Assembly (NCBI RefSeq): GCF_004087835.1
Contig: NZ_CP035119.1
Coordinates: 558,001-622,000, forward strand
DNA length: 64,000 bases
From: Halorussus pelagicus
GTDB taxonomy: Archaea; Halobacteriota; Halobacteria; Halobacteriales; Haladaptataceae
Direction: 5' to 3'
A model generated the notes under the pieces. The model was not told where the DNA came from. It made no database searches and saw only the letters and a program-made list of their open reading frames with translations. A program made the position numbers and the translations under genes. Positions 8,148 to 19,957 of the stretch are shown in pieces (within the stretch, counting starts at the first letter, position 1; every line of letters begins with the position of its first letter).

Positions 8148-8381
8148 ATGTCCTATGAACCGACGGAACGGCGGTGGTCGGTGATGGGCGGCGGCGAGAA
8201 ACTTCGGTTCGGACTGGCGCTTGCGACCGGCGTCATCGTACCGGGCTTTCTCAAGTACGCCTTCACGACCGTCGGCTACGAGGCGCTCGGGACCGCGGTG
8301 TGGGTCAGCGGCTATCTGACCGCGATACTCGCCATCTGGTACGTCTGGATTCGACCGCTCGACTTCCAAGGGACAAGTTAG
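8148..8381 (+). CDS. Small membrane protein
   Basis: A 77-residue protein with two predicted membrane helices: FGLALATGVIVPGFLKYAF and a second around VWVSGYLTAILAIWYVW. The N terminus is charged. ATG 8148 was chosen over an upstream TTG at 8061 because the extra residues are not haloarchaeal in composition and lie in the AT-rich island. High GC resumes here, marking the island border. No function can be assigned. Confidence 0.65.
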   Translation: MSYEPTERRWSVMGGGEKLRFGLALATGVIVPGFLKYAFTTVGYEALGTAVWVSGYLTAILAIWYVWIRPLDFQGTS

Positions 8382-8495
8382 CGCGGCTCGGGACCACGAG
8401 CGACGCGACGAGGTGACCATCCGCCCCCGACCGACCCGGCCGACTGGCGCATAGCGGAACTTTAAAGAGTATTTCGGGGCGAGTTTTCGGTAAGG

Positions 8496-8756
8496 ATGAT
8501 AGAGTTCGTGCCACTGCCCATCATCGACGACTTCCTGCTCCAGTACAACGTGGGGCAGGTGCTGCTGCTGGCGTTCGTCCTGTCGGTGGTGGCGGCTATA
8601 CCGCTCGGTTCGCGGAAGGTGCTGTCGCTGAACGCCATCACGTTCGGACTGCTGTTCCTCGTGCTCCCGGTGAAAATGGCACCGTTGTCGTTCAAGTTCC
8701 TCGGCATCGCACTGCTCGTCGTCGCGCCCGTGCTGTACGTCACGGCACGAACGTGA
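8496..8756 (+). CDS. Small membrane protein
   Basis: An 86-residue, very hydrophobic protein with three likely helices: VGQVLLLAFVLSVVAAIPL, SLNAITFGLLFLVLPV and FLGIALLVVAPVLYV. ATG 8496 follows a purine-rich GGTAAGGATG context. It is in the same direction as the 77-residue membrane protein 115 bases upstream and may be cotranscribed. The family is not recognised beyond being a haloarchaeal-type small membrane protein. Confidence 0.7.
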   Translation: MIEFVPLPIIDDFLLQYNVGQVLLLAFVLSVVAAIPLGSRKVLSLNAITFGLLFLVLPVKMAPLSFKFLGIALLVVAPVLYVTART

Positions 8757-8897
8757 CGACCGAGACGCCAGCGACCCTTCTCCGCCGTCGTCGTTTCGGA
8801 GTCCCAGACTGGTTCCCGCGGGCGAGGATTCTCCACCCGCAAGCGCGAGTTCTCACCACTCCGAACGCGAATTTCTCACTCGAACTCCGTCGCCCGT

Positions 8898-9869
8898 CTA
8901 CTCCTCTCGGGGTAACGCGACGCTCAGTAGCGTCTCGCCGCCCGAGACCGTTGCTTCCCGCGTCAGCGAGTACAGCGTTCCGGCGCGGTCGGTCTCGACC
9001 TCCTGTAACACCTCGTAGGTCGTCGGGTCGTAGAGCGTGCCGACGCGCTCGCCCGGTTCGACGCGCTGGCCGACCGCGCGGTCGGAGTCCACCCGGAACA
9101 GGCCTGCGTCGTCGGCGGTGACCCGACCGAGGTGGTTGCGCGCCAGTCGGCGCGCGCCGTCTGCGTCCGGGTCGCCCTCCAGCAGGTCGAGGTGCCGGAG
9201 GACCGAGAGTGTGCCCGCGACGCCCGCCTCGATGGCGTCCTCCACGAGGTGCTTGTTGTGCGCGAGTTCGGGCGTGATGGTCGGGATTCCCTCGCGGGTC
9301 GCCGCGACGCGGAGTTTCCCGTCGAAGTCGCGGTCGGCCCACTCTGTGTCGGCGTCGTCGCCCGCCTCCTCCGAGAGCAGGAGGTCGGTGCCGAACGCCT
9401 CGGCCAGCGCGCGCGACTCCTCGTGGCCCTCCATGAACACGACGTGAGTGAGCATGTCGGCGCTCCCGGTGTGGAGGTCCACCACTGCGTCGGCGTCCTC
9501 GGCGTACTCCCAGAGCGTCGCCGCCATGCGTTCGTGGACGGTGCCCTCCGGGTCGCCCGGCCAGACCCGATTCATGTTCGGGTTTACGCTGTCCAACTGC
9601 TCGGGCGTCGTGTACGACACCCGGTCGAACGTGAGAGGGTCGGCGACCGGCACCGCGACGAGTCGCCCTGCGAGGTCGGTCTCGCCCGCGAGCAGTTCGT
9701 CGTGGACGCGCCGCAACGTCTCGGTCCCGTTTATCTCGCGGCCGTGCTGGGCGGCCTGCACGTACACCGTCGGCCCGTCGGCCGCGCCGTCGTAGATGTG
9801 CACTGTCGTCTCGATTTCGACGCCGGAGGGGAGTCGCGCGAGCGTGACGCGCTCCGTAGTGTGGTTCAT
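8898..9869 (-). CDS. Succinylglutamate desuccinylase/aspartoacylase-family zinc hydrolase
   Basis: A 323-residue member of the M14-like AstE/AspA superfamily. Zinc ligands are evident: His42 and Glu45 in AAQHGREINGTE and His132 in VVDLHTGS. The N-terminal 230 residues form the carboxypeptidase-like fold. The C-terminal 90 residues form a beta domain with biotinyl-like repeats (FRVDSDRAVGQRVEPGERVG). Members cleave N-acyl amino acids or amides; the substrate is not determinable here. The gene stands alone, convergent with the upstream membrane protein and 140 bases downstream of the malic enzyme terminus on the same strand. Confidence 0.85.
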   Translation of the reverse strand: MNHTTERVTLARLPSGVEIETTVHIYDGAADGPTVYVQAAQHGREINGTETLRRVHDELLAGETDLAGRLVAVPVADPLTFDRVSYTTPEQLDSVNPNMNRVWPGDPEGTVHERMAATLWEYAEDADAVVDLHTGSADMLTHVVFMEGHEESRALAEAFGTDLLLSEEAGDDADTEWADRDFDGKLRVAATREGIPTITPELAHNKHLVEDAIEAGVAGTLSVLRHLDLLEGDPDADGARRLARNHLGRVTADDAGLFRVDSDRAVGQRVEPGERVGTLYDPTTYEVLQEVETDRAGTLYSLTREATVSGGETLLSVALPREE

Positions 9870-10009
9870 GTCTGGTTCTGCGTCTCACGATAGTTGAAGC
9901 TACTGCCTCTCGCGGTGGGGTATCCTCGCTCGTTTCACTCGCTTCGGCACCGTCGCGCAAAAAATCTCCAGCAAAAAAGTCGCTCGCTCACTCCGTTCGC
10001 TCGCGGAGC

Positions 10010-12268
<2,259 letters not shown>

Positions 12269-12350
12269 AATCGGACGAACCGTCGCCGACCGTAAAAATC
12301 TACCCGAAGGCGTCGAACCGGGGTTCGACAGACGACGAAATCTGACGCCT

Positions 12351-13511
12351 TCAGTCGTCCGCACCCTGCACCAACACGTCGGGCCGCTCTATCACGGCGT
12401 CGTAGTCGTAGGCGTCCACGGCCGTCGTGGGCCACTGTCCGGTGTCGGTCAACACCTCGAACCCACCGCCGGACTCCGTCCGGCGAGCCTCCGAGTCCGA
12501 CTCGGAGACGTCGTCCGTGACCAGTACGGTATCCTCGCTTTTGGCCCCCTGAATCGTCGGGTTGTAGGCGTAGGCCATCGGCGTCGTGATTTCGGCTTCG
12601 TCGCCGATCTCGGGCGCGGCGAACCACTCTCGGCCCGCGAACCCGGCCGCGCCGCCTTGGTGGTGCTTTTGCCACTCGTCGGCGTAACCGAGATGTTCGT
12701 AGGCGGCCTGAATCGCCTGAAAGACGCTCTCGGGGTCGGCCGAGAGGTCCGCGATGGCTCGGGTCGCGCCGAGCGCGGTCGTCTCCACGATGCGCGCGGC
12801 GTGGTGTCTGTCGCCGAGGTCGTTCAGGTCGGCGTCGTCCATCTCCGACTCGAAGGCGACGGTCCGGGTCGCGCTGGCGTGGAGACCGTCGCGCTGGGTC
12901 GTCACCGAGACCAGCGCGTACTCGCCGAGTCGGGCGTTCGTCGGGGTGTAGTGGCGGTACTTCGGAGCGCGCTCGCTCCCGCCGACCAGCGCCACCGGTA
13001 CCTCGATGTCACGCGCCGACAGCGCGACTCGGAGCGCGGAGGCGACTTCCGACTCCACGTCGTCGGGTTGGAGTTCCCGGCAGACCGACTCGACCGCTTG
13101 GGCGGTCTCTTGCCCGAGTTCGCGGTAGTTCTCGATGTCCGCCTCGGTGAGCGGTTGGCGGAGCGGCGAGGCGTCTACGGTCGCCATCCCCGGCACGTCG
13201 AAGTCGGCCGTGGCGGGCACCCCGCTGTGGTCGGCGACGGCCTCGGCGAGCGACCCCTCGTACCACCGGAACTCGGTGACGGGAATCTCGTCGGCCAGTT
13301 CCTCCTCGCGGAAGCGGTTCGCTTCGATGTTGCTCGTCACGACTTCGAGTCGGTCGCCGTCGTACCCCACCGCGGCGACCCCGGTGTCGGTCTCGCGGTC
13401 CACGACGTTGCTCGCGCCGGTCAGCCACGCGAAGGAGTTCGGTCGGGCAAACCAGACCGCTTCGAGGTCGTTCTCGGCGAGGTAGGCGTCGAGACGCTCC
13501 TGCTTGGTCAT
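12351..13511 (-). CDS. M24-family (aminopeptidase P/creatinase fold) protein with lost metal ligands
   Basis: A 386-residue protein with the two-domain aminopeptidase P layout: a creatinase N-terminal domain 1-125, then a pita-bread domain opening at [13 protein letters not shown]. The catalytic domain is degenerate. At the two metal-binding Asp positions, in [18 protein letters not shown], it has Ser (about 202 and 213). The first Glu ligand is not evident in [11 protein letters not shown]. His in KHHQGG and the final Glu in SEDTVLVT remain. Known family: M24 enzymes need two metals held by Asp, Asp, His, Glu, Glu. Inference: non-peptidase, perhaps creatinase-like or purely binding. Start at ATG 13511 ([11 protein letters not shown]). 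Confidence 0.82.
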   Translation of the reverse strand: MTKQERLDAYLAENDLEAVWFARPNSFAWLTGASNVVDRETDTGVAAVGYDGDRLEVVTSNIEANRFREEELADEIPVTEFRWYEGSLAEAVADHSGVPATADFDVPGMATVDASPLRQPLTEADIENYRELGQETAQAVESVCRELQPDDVESEVASALRVALSARDIEVPVALVGGSERAPKYRHYTPTNARLGEYALVSVTTQRDGLHASATRTVAFESEMDDADLNDLGDRHHAARIVETTALGATRAIADLSADPESVFQAIQAAYEHLGYADEWQKHHQGGAAGFAGREWFAAPEIGDEAEITTPMAYAYNPTIQGAKSEDTVLVTDDVSESDSEARRTESGGGFEVLTDTGQWPTTAVDAYDYDAVIERPDVLVQGADD

Positions 13512-13686
13512 ATGTGGTCGCTCGTGGCCGACGGCCTTCAAGCAGGTGGATTCGGTGGGCCTTCGGCCGCCGAATCCGCTCGGGAAGCCAGTCGAACAGA
13601 CCTAAGTACGACCGGCCGAAACGTCCGATAAGGGGAGTTCCAACCGTGAAAGTCCACACACTCCGACACGCGGGAGGCGTCCGATA

Positions 13687-14163
13687 ATGGTCCGGTTCCG
13701 CCACCTTGCGGCGGTCACGACCGGTCTCACGTTCACGCTCATCCTGCTCGGCGTCTACACCGCCGCGATGGGCGCGGGGCTATCGTGTTCGGCCCAGTGG
13801 CCCTTCTGCGACGGCGGCCTGATTCCGCAGACGTGGCCGAGTTTCGTCGAGTGGTTCCACCGACTCGTCGCCATGGTTACCGGGTTCTTCATCCTCGGCA
13901 CCGCCGCCGGGTCGTGGAAATACACCGGCCAGAAGCGCATCCGGGGCGCGGCCACCCTCGCGCTGGCGGTGACGCCGATTCAGGTCATCCTCGGCGGCGC
14001 GACGGTGTTCGTCTACACCCCGCTCGTGCAGGTGGCCCACCACACCGCGGCGCTGATAATCTTCGGTTCGCTGTTGGCGACGACGCTGTGGTCCTACGAA
14101 CGGTCGGGAGCGCCCGACTCGCGGACCGCCGACGCCGCGGCCGGGTATCCGAGCGACGACTAA
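13687..14163 (+). CDS. ctaA: Half-size heme A synthase, COX15/CtaA family
   Basis: A 158-residue, four-helix membrane protein. It has the paired Cys loop SCSAQWPFCDGG (residues about 33-43), FVEWFHRLVAM with the conserved Glu and heme-ligand His, and VAHHTAALIIFGSL with a second His. Bacterial CtaA has eight helices from two such halves; archaeal versions are a single half that dimerises. The enzyme oxidises the C8 methyl of heme O to formyl for heme-copper oxidases. It starts at ATG 13687, just ahead of the ABC transporter genes and divergent from the M24 gene. Confidence 0.9.
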   Translation: MVRFRHLAAVTTGLTFTLILLGVYTAAMGAGLSCSAQWPFCDGGLIPQTWPSFVEWFHRLVAMVTGFFILGTAAGSWKYTGQKRIRGAATLALAVTPIQVILGGATVFVYTPLVQVAHHTAALIIFGSLLATTLWSYERSGAPDSRTADAAAGYPSDD

Positions 14164-14211
14164 TCGAATTTTAGCGGCTCTTTCGTCCGAATATGGACGT
14201 TTCGCGCCACG

Positions 14212-14220
14212 GTTATATAG
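14212..14220 (+). promoter_or_regulatory. TATA box ahead of first substrate-binding protein
   Basis: GTTATATAG is the best archaeal TATA match in the spacer, 33-41 bases before ATG 14253. This predicts a short 5' leader holding GGGGGAAA just upstream of the start. Confidence 0.5.
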
Positions 14221-14252
14221 TATCGCGTAGACGTGAGTTCGGGGGAAAACAG

Positions 14253-15146
14253 ATGCACATCGACAGGCGGACGTTTGTCAAGGGGAGCGCAGGAGTCGTC
14301 GGCGGACTCGCACTGAGCGGCGTATCCGGGGCGCAGGACGGAGGAGTCGTCCAAATCGGGTCGGACATCCCGTACAAGCCGTTCGAGTATCGCACGCAGG
14401 ACGGGTCGCTAGTCGGGTTCGACGTGGACATCGCCGAGGCCCTCTTCGCCGGACAACTGGACCAAGAGTACGAGTTCGTCCAGACCGGATTCGACACCAT
14501 CATCCCGAGTCTGCGGAACGGGAACTTCCGCATCATCATGTCGGCGATGACGATCAACGACGAGCGCGCCCAACAGGTGGACTTCTCGGACCCGTACTTC
14601 ATCGCGTTCCAAACGGTGGCAGTGCTGGAGGGAGGGAGTATCCAGAGTCTTGAGGACCTGCGCGGCCAAACAGTCGCGGTCCAGAAGGGGACGACCGGCG
14701 AGGCCGCCGCCGAGGGACTGCAAGAGCGCTTCGACGGCGACCTCAGCATCGACAGCTACGACCAGATTACCGGCGCGTTCAACGCCCTGCTGAACAATCA
14801 GGCCGTCGCGGTCGTCAACGACAACGCGGTCAACCTCCAGTACACCGAAGATCAGGAGAGCGTCACCTTGCTGGAGGGAGAGGGGCAGGCCGCCGAGGAG
14901 TTCGAGAGCGCGCCGCCCTACCTCACGCTCACCGTCGAGCGCTACGGCATCGCGTTCCGGCAGGACGACGACGAGTTCCGCCAGCAGGTCAACGAGGCGT
15001 TGGCCGCGGTCATCGAGAGCGGGCGATACGCCGAAATCTACCGGGAGTATTTCACCGGCGACCCGCCAGCGGCCATCGTCGAACGCGGCCAGCAATCGGG
15101 CGAGACGACCACGGAAACTGCGACGACGGCCGACTCCGGGAACTGA
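14253..15146 (+). CDS. Polar amino-acid ABC transporter substrate-binding protein (no lipobox)
   Basis: A 297-residue family-3 solute-binding protein. Residues 1-27 are a Tat signal (MHIDRRTFVKGSAGVVGG) ending ALSGVSGAQDGG, with no lipobox Cys, so the mature protein should not be lipid-anchored in the usual way. The binding domain has IGSDIPYKPFEYR, GFDVDIAEALF, DTIIPSL, DERAQQVDFSDPYF and KGTTGEAA, typical of HisJ/GlnH-type proteins. The C terminus is a Thr/Glu-rich tail. ATG 14253 is preferred over 14193 because it gives a clean Tat signal. It is a close paralogue of the next gene, which suggests tandem duplication. Confidence 0.9.
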   Translation: MHIDRRTFVKGSAGVVGGLALSGVSGAQDGGVVQIGSDIPYKPFEYRTQDGSLVGFDVDIAEALFAGQLDQEYEFVQTGFDTIIPSLRNGNFRIIMSAMTINDERAQQVDFSDPYFIAFQTVAVLEGGSIQSLEDLRGQTVAVQKGTTGEAAAEGLQERFDGDLSIDSYDQITGAFNALLNNQAVAVVNDNAVNLQYTEDQESVTLLEGEGQAAEEFESAPPYLTLTVERYGIAFRQDDDEFRQQVNEALAAVIESGRYAEIYREYFTGDPPAAIVERGQQSGETTTETATTADSGN

Positions 15147-15299
15147 ACCGTATCAGAAGTCTTCGCAACTTTTGCGACTCTACTGAAAGTTAGTTACTAT
15201 TGAAGCTTTTTCGAACAATATCTGTCACCGTATTTTGCGGAGCGGGAGAAAATCAAAAAGAGTAAATGGGTATGCTCTAAACCGGACCGTATCATACGC

Positions 15300-16193
15300 A
15301 TGAAACGACGTACGTTCGTAAAGGGAACCGCCGGTGTCACCGGCGGCCTGACGGTTGCGGGATGTCTCGGCGGCTCGGAGGGCGACGGAAGCGAAACCAC
15401 CGAAGAGATGACGGGCAACGAAACCTCTGACAGCGAGACCACCGAAGAGAGTTCGAGCGTCGAGGGACCCATCGTCATCGGGTCGGACATTCCGTACCCG
15501 CCGTTCGAGTACCGCACGGAGAGCGGCGACCTGACCGGGTTCGACGTGGACATCGCAAAAGCCATCTTCGAAGAGGAGATGAGTCTGGGTTACGAGTTCA
15601 AGCAGACCGGGTTCGACACCATCATCCCGAGTCTGAAGAACGATAACTTCCGCGTGGTCATGTCGGCGATGACCATCAACGACGAGCGGTCCGAACAGGT
15701 GGACTTCTCGAACCCGTACTTCACGGCCTACCAGACCGTCGCCATCCTCGAAAACGGTAATATCGGGCAACTCGACGACCTCAAGGGCGAGACGGTCGCG
15801 GTCCAGAAGGGGACGACGGGCGAGAGTGCCGCCGAGGGCCTCAAAGAGGACTTCGACGGCGACCTTACCCTCGACAGCTACGACCAGATTACCGGCGCGT
15901 TCAACGCCCTGCTGAACAATCAGGCGTCCGCGGTCATCAACGACAACACGGTCAACGCCAAGTACGTCAACGAGCGAGACGGCGTCGTCTTCCTCGAAGG
16001 CGAGGGCGAGGCCGCCGAGAACGATGAAGACGCACCGCCCTACCTCACGCTCACCGTCGAGGAGTACGGCATCGCGTTCCGGCAGGACGACGACGAGTTC
16101 CGCCAGCAGGTCAACGAGGCGCTGGCGGCTATCAGAGAGAGCGGCCGATACGACGATATTTACGGCGAGTATTTCGAATCGTCCAGCAACTGA
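15300..16193 (+). CDS. Polar amino-acid ABC transporter substrate-binding lipoprotein
   Basis: A 297-residue protein with a Tat lipoprotein signal (MKRRTFVKGTAG, lipobox TVAGCLGG, Cys about 22). An acidic Ser/Thr/Glu linker follows (residues 25-55), then a family-3 binding domain nearly colinear with the preceding paralogue (IGSDIPYPPFEYR, DTIIPSL, DQITGAFNALLNNQA). It captures an amino acid and delivers it to the permease encoded 50 bases downstream. The downstream permease and ATPase follow in one operon. The lipid anchor makes it the more classical partner of the importer. Confidence 0.92.
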   Translation: MKRRTFVKGTAGVTGGLTVAGCLGGSEGDGSETTEEMTGNETSDSETTEESSSVEGPIVIGSDIPYPPFEYRTESGDLTGFDVDIAKAIFEEEMSLGYEFKQTGFDTIIPSLKNDNFRVVMSAMTINDERSEQVDFSNPYFTAYQTVAILENGNIGQLDDLKGETVAVQKGTTGESAAEGLKEDFDGDLTLDSYDQITGAFNALLNNQASAVINDNTVNAKYVNERDGVVFLEGEGEAAENDEDAPPYLTLTVEEYGIAFRQDDDEFRQQVNEALAAIRESGRYDDIYGEYFESSSN

Positions 16194-16244
16194 CGACCGA
16201 GGCAGGATTTTTGGTCGTTGACGATAGCGTGGTATACATCGATA

Positions 16245-17084
16245 ATGGCGGGAACATACTCAGACGAAACGAACGTCGAAGAACCCCAGACTAACGACGG
16301 GGTGCTGACCGACCGGCGGGTCAAGTGGTTCGGCATTGCAGTCGCCGGACTGTTCACGTTGGCGGTCCTCTACCTGTTGTATCGAATACTGACCGACTTC
16401 GTGGACTACGAACTGATGCAGGCCATCGTCCCGCGGTTCGTGGACGCCTACCTGCTCGTACTCCAGATATTCCTCATTTCGAGCGTGCTGTCGCTCATCG
16501 CGGGCACGCTGGTCGGACTGGGTCGGGTGTCCCGGACGCGGTTCACTCGCTCGATAGCGACGGCCTACGTCGAGTTCTTCCGGGGAACGCCGCTGCTGTT
16601 CCAGTTGTTCATCATCTACCTGGGCATCCCGGCGTTCTGGCGGGCGTCGCCCCAACCGTTCCCCATCGAGAACTGGAGTTTCGCCGCGGCCATCATCGGC
16701 CTGACGATCAACCACGCGGCCTACTCCGGCGAGGCCATCAAGGGCGGTATCACCGCCGTCCCCGACGGCCAGATGGAGGCCGCCCGGTCGCTCGGCATGT
16801 CCTACATCGACGCGATGCGCGAGGTCATCCTCCCGCAAGCCGCGCGCAACGCGCTCGCGGCGCTGGGCAACGACCAAGTCATCCTCGTGAAAGACACCTC
16901 GCTGCTGACGGTCCTCGCGGTGCCCGAAATCATCAGCGTGTTCCGGAACGTCAACAGCAACACGTTCGACGCGTGGACACCCATCGTGTTGGTCGCCGTG
17001 GCGTATCTCGCCATCACGCTCCCGCTGGGCAAACTCGTGCGCTATCTCGAACGCCGCTCGGAATGGGGTGAGAGCCATGACTGA
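16245..17084 (+). CDS. Polar amino-acid ABC transporter permease
   Basis: A 279-residue HisM/GlnP-type permease. The first membrane helix ([19 protein letters not shown]) is followed by the inner-membrane permease core and the EAA loop [25 protein letters not shown], contacting the ATPase. [19 protein letters not shown] is the family signature. ATG 16245 was chosen over TTG 16218. The end overlaps the ATPase start by eight bases, indicating translational coupling. Confidence 0.93.
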   Translation: MAGTYSDETNVEEPQTNDGVLTDRRVKWFGIAVAGLFTLAVLYLLYRILTDFVDYELMQAIVPRFVDAYLLVLQIFLISSVLSLIAGTLVGLGRVSRTRFTRSIATAYVEFFRGTPLLFQLFIIYLGIPAFWRASPQPFPIENWSFAAAIIGLTINHAAYSGEAIKGGITAVPDGQMEAARSLGMSYIDAMREVILPQAARNALAALGNDQVILVKDTSLLTVLAVPEIISVFRNVNSNTFDAWTPIVLVAVAYLAITLPLGKLVRYLERRSEWGESHD

Positions 17085-17814
17085 CGTTCCGGCCGTGGAG
17101 TTCGACGAGGTGGACAAATACTTCGGCGAGACGCACGTCCTGAAGGATGTCGATCTCTCAATCGAAGAACAGGAAGTCGTCGTCATCGTCGGGCCGAGCG
17201 GGAGCGGGAAATCGACGCTCCTGCGCTGTGTCAACCGCCTCGAAGAGATTCAGGACGGCGAAATCCGGATTCAGGGGACGCCTATCACCGACCCCGACGT
17301 GGACGTGAACCGCCTGCGCCAGCGCATCGGGATGGTGTTCCAGAGTTTCAACCTCTTCCCGCACAAGACGGCGCTCCAAAACGTTACGCTCGCGCCGACG
17401 GAGGTCCGGGGACTTCCGAAGTCCGAGGCAACCGAGCGCGGACACGAACTGCTCGAAGAGGTCGGACTCGGCGCGCAGGGCGATTCGTACCCCAACCAGT
17501 TGTCCGGCGGCCAGCAACAGCGCGTCGCCATCGCGCGGGCGCTGGCGATGGACCCGAGCGTGATGCTGTTCGACGAGGTCACGTCGGCGCTCGACCCCGA
17601 ACTGGTCGGCGAGGTGCTGGAAGTGATGCGAACGCTCGCCGACGAGGGCATGACGATGCTGGTCGTCACCCACGAGATGGGCTTCGCCCGCGAAGTCGGC
17701 GACCGAATCGTGCTGATGGCCGACGGCGACGTGATCGAGACCGGTCCGCCCGAGGAGTTCTTCCAGAATCCGGGGACCGACCGCGCCAAGCAGTTCCTCT
17801 CGCGGGTGAAGTGA
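17077..17814 (+). CDS. Polar amino-acid ABC transporter ATP-binding protein
   Basis: A 245-residue GlnQ/HisP-type ATPase. It shows Walker [10 protein letters not shown] (about 38-46), the Q loop at VFQSFNLFP, the signature [15 protein letters not shown], Walker [15 protein letters not shown] and the switch His in VVTHEMGFA. It hydrolyses ATP to drive amino-acid import with the permease and the two binding proteins upstream. ATG 17077 gives MTDVPAVEF; the upstream in-frame residues belong to the overlap with the permease. Confidence 0.95.
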   Translation: MTDVPAVEFDEVDKYFGETHVLKDVDLSIEEQEVVVIVGPSGSGKSTLLRCVNRLEEIQDGEIRIQGTPITDPDVDVNRLRQRIGMVFQSFNLFPHKTALQNVTLAPTEVRGLPKSEATERGHELLEEVGLGAQGDSYPNQLSGGQQQRVAIARALAMDPSVMLFDEVTSALDPELVGEVLEVMRTLADEGMTMLVVTHEMGFAREVGDRIVLMADGDVIETGPPEEFFQNPGTDRAKQFLSRVK

Positions 17815-17871
17815 GCGGCCGTCGCGGGGGACTGACTCGACGTTTTTTCGGCTCGTCTTCCGGCGACCGCG

Positions 17872-18567
17872 CTACGCCGTCGTCAGATTGAACGGTCGCT
17901 CGACTGGGAGCGCGCGCTCGCCGTTGTTTTCGACCGTCTGGTTGGCGACTTCTCGCGCAATCGGCTCCTCGAACCGGTAGAGTTCGCGCGCTCGCTCGCC
18001 GAGGTCCCGAATGCGCGTCGCGTTGATGGCGTGGGTCTCGCGCACCGATTCCGGCAGTTCCTCGGCCGCCCGCGCGGTCCGGTTGGCCCGGAGTTCGACG
18101 GTTCGCGCGCGGACGACGAACTCGGCGAGTGCGGCCCGGTACCGACCTTCCGAGAGGTCGTCGGCTTCCCACGCCGTCGTAATATTCTCGCGGACGCCTT
18201 CGAGCGCGTCGAGGTACGCCGCCAGCGATTCGTTCTCGTCGGCCACCACTTGCGCGCGCTGGGCGGGCGTCGTCGCGTTCGCCAGTCGCTCGGAGAGCGA
18301 CCGATTCAGGAGTTCGCCCTGCACAGACGCCCCCTGCGCGCCGACCGCACCGGTGAGTCGCTGGCCCGGCGAGAGACCGGGCGTTGTCTTGCTCTCGTCG
18401 TTCGTCTCGTCATTCGCCTCGCCGCCGTCGCTCTCGTTGGTCGTCGTCTCCTCGCCGGGCAACTCCGGGCCGTCGGCGGTCGGTCCCGCCGACTGGTCGG
18501 CGACCGCGACCCCGGTTACGAGCGCCAGTCCCACCGCAGTCAGGAGGACGAGAAACGTCGGCTTCAT
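17872..18567 (-). CDS. Secreted haloarchaeal protein (DUF7096-like)
   Basis: A 231-residue exported protein with a Sec signal (FLVLLTAVGLALVTGVAVA, residues 4-23), a Thr/Glu/Asp-rich linker to about 65, then a helical domain starting LSPGQRLTGAVGAQGASVQGEL. The latter resembles my recollection of DUF7096 proteins. Several N-glycosylation sequons (NRSL, NATT, NITT) are present. Function is unknown. The neighbouring gene, on the same strand, encodes a membrane-anchored HTH protein, an association that suggests envelope sensing, though this is inference. Confidence 0.6.
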   Translation of the reverse strand: MKPTFLVLLTAVGLALVTGVAVADQSAGPTADGPELPGEETTTNESDGGEANDETNDESKTTPGLSPGQRLTGAVGAQGASVQGELLNRSLSERLANATTPAQRAQVVADENESLAAYLDALEGVRENITTAWEADDLSEGRYRAALAEFVVRARTVELRANRTARAAEELPESVRETHAINATRIRDLGERARELYRFEEPIAREVANQTVENNGERALPVERPFNLTTA

Positions 18568-18640
18568 CGATGCACTCGACGCCCTCCACGGATAATAAGT
18601 CGCCGTCGCTGAACCCGGATTCAGCCGAATTAACCGCGGT

Positions 18641-19714
18641 TCAGGACTCCTGTCGCTCGGTCGGCAGCGCGAGTACGTTCTCCCTACCGAGCCTGAAACT
18701 CTCCAACCTCCCCTGCTCGCGCAGGTTCCTGACGACCTGACTCGTCTTCGCCTCGGTCCAGCCGAGTTCGTCCACGACCGCGCGCTGTTTGATGCGACCG
18801 CCGCGGCGTTCGAGCAGTCTGAGGACTCGCTCCTCGTTGCTCAACAGGTCCTCGGGCGGTTTGTCGTCCGGGTCGGGGTCCGCGCCGTCGCGCCGGAGCC
18901 ACCAGCCACCGGCCGCGAACGCGGCGACGACCGCGAGTCCGCCGGTCACGGCCGCGACCAGTCGCCACGGCACCGCAGGACCACTCGAACTGGGTGCGTT
19001 CAGGACGATTCTCGGCTCGTTGGCCGCGAACTCGATGGGTCCGTTCCAGACGACCGCCCGCTCGCGCCGCTCATCCCCTGAATCGGGTCGCGGCCGGACG
19101 GTCGTCGCCTCGTAGCCCTCGGGCCACTCGACCAGCAGGCGCGTCTTCTGGTTGAGGATGAGTCCCGACAGCGAGTCGCCGACTCGGACCTCGTCCCCGG
19201 AGATCGCCGCGAAGTCGCGCCACTCGAAGGAGTAGACGACGAGTCCGTATCGCTGGGGGAACTCCCGAATCTCGGCCCGGACCGAGTAGTTCCCGCCGGA
19301 CATCTCCCGGCCGGTGGCCCGCTCGGCGCTCCGGATGGTGGCGTTCATCCGCTCGACGAACTGCTCGCTGTACCGGGTCGCGTTCGCTTCCACATCCGCT
19401 TTGTAGCTTCTGAACGCCGCGGTCGTCTCGGCGTCGTCGAGTCGCGTGCGGTAGACGACACGCCACCTCGCGGAGCCGTTTTCGTACACGCGAGCGTCGA
19501 GGACGACCGTGTCGGGCGTGACGCGCTGGCTCTGGTTCCGAGTCTCCGCGTCGGTGAGTGCGCGCGGGCCTGTCGCTTCGCCGACGGCGGTCGCGGACTT
19601 GGTGGTCCCGGCGACCGAATCGCCGACGGCGGTCGTCGCACCGACGGCCGGACCGATTGTAGTCGCCAGACAGAGCGCCCCGACGAGCACGGCGATGGAC
19701 TGTCGCGCCCCCAT
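18641..19714 (-). CDS. Membrane-anchored winged-helix protein (DUF7345/DUF7343-type)
   Basis: A 357-residue protein with an N-terminal signal (SIAVLVGALCLATTIGPAVGA), an extracellular beta domain with YENGSARWRVVYRTRL and TRLLVEWPEGYEATTVRP (DUF7345-like), one membrane helix about 248-273 (WRLVAAVTGGLAVVAAFAAG), and a cytoplasmic winged helix about 291-350 (LLSNEERVLRLLERRGGRIKQ). Such proteins are thought to link an external domain to DNA binding. ATG 19714 was preferred to 19792 since it begins the signal peptide. The HTH resembles IclR/MarR wings. Confidence 0.75.
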   Translation of the reverse strand: MGARQSIAVLVGALCLATTIGPAVGATTAVGDSVAGTTKSATAVGEATGPRALTDAETRNQSQRVTPDTVVLDARVYENGSARWRVVYRTRLDDAETTAAFRSYKADVEANATRYSEQFVERMNATIRSAERATGREMSGGNYSVRAEIREFPQRYGLVVYSFEWRDFAAISGDEVRVGDSLSGLILNQKTRLLVEWPEGYEATTVRPRPDSGDERRERAVVWNGPIEFAANEPRIVLNAPSSSGPAVPWRLVAAVTGGLAVVAAFAAGGWWLRRDGADPDPDDKPPEDLLSNEERVLRLLERRGGRIKQRAVVDELGWTEAKTSQVVRNLREQGRLESFRLGRENVLALPTERQES

Positions 19715-19957
19715 TCGTCGCGTCCCTGCGACGCGCAGAGAAAAAGGAGTTGCGTCGTTTTGGCCGTCTCGCCCCGTCCAACTCGATTCCACGGCGCGTT
19801 TCTCCGAACGTAGGGCGCGGTTACTCCGGGTAGGAGCGAATTGACGGGCTTAATTCGCGTTAACTCGGGACCAAGCCGCCCGCAGAGCCACCAATCGGGG
19901 TACAGCGTTTCAGGGGTTGAAGCACCTGTCAGCCTTTGGCACAGTCGGCGAGATACA

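Noticed and set aside
14212-17814. Amino-acid importer as the unusual system of the window
   Set aside because: All components are canonical; only the binding-protein duplication is worth noting.
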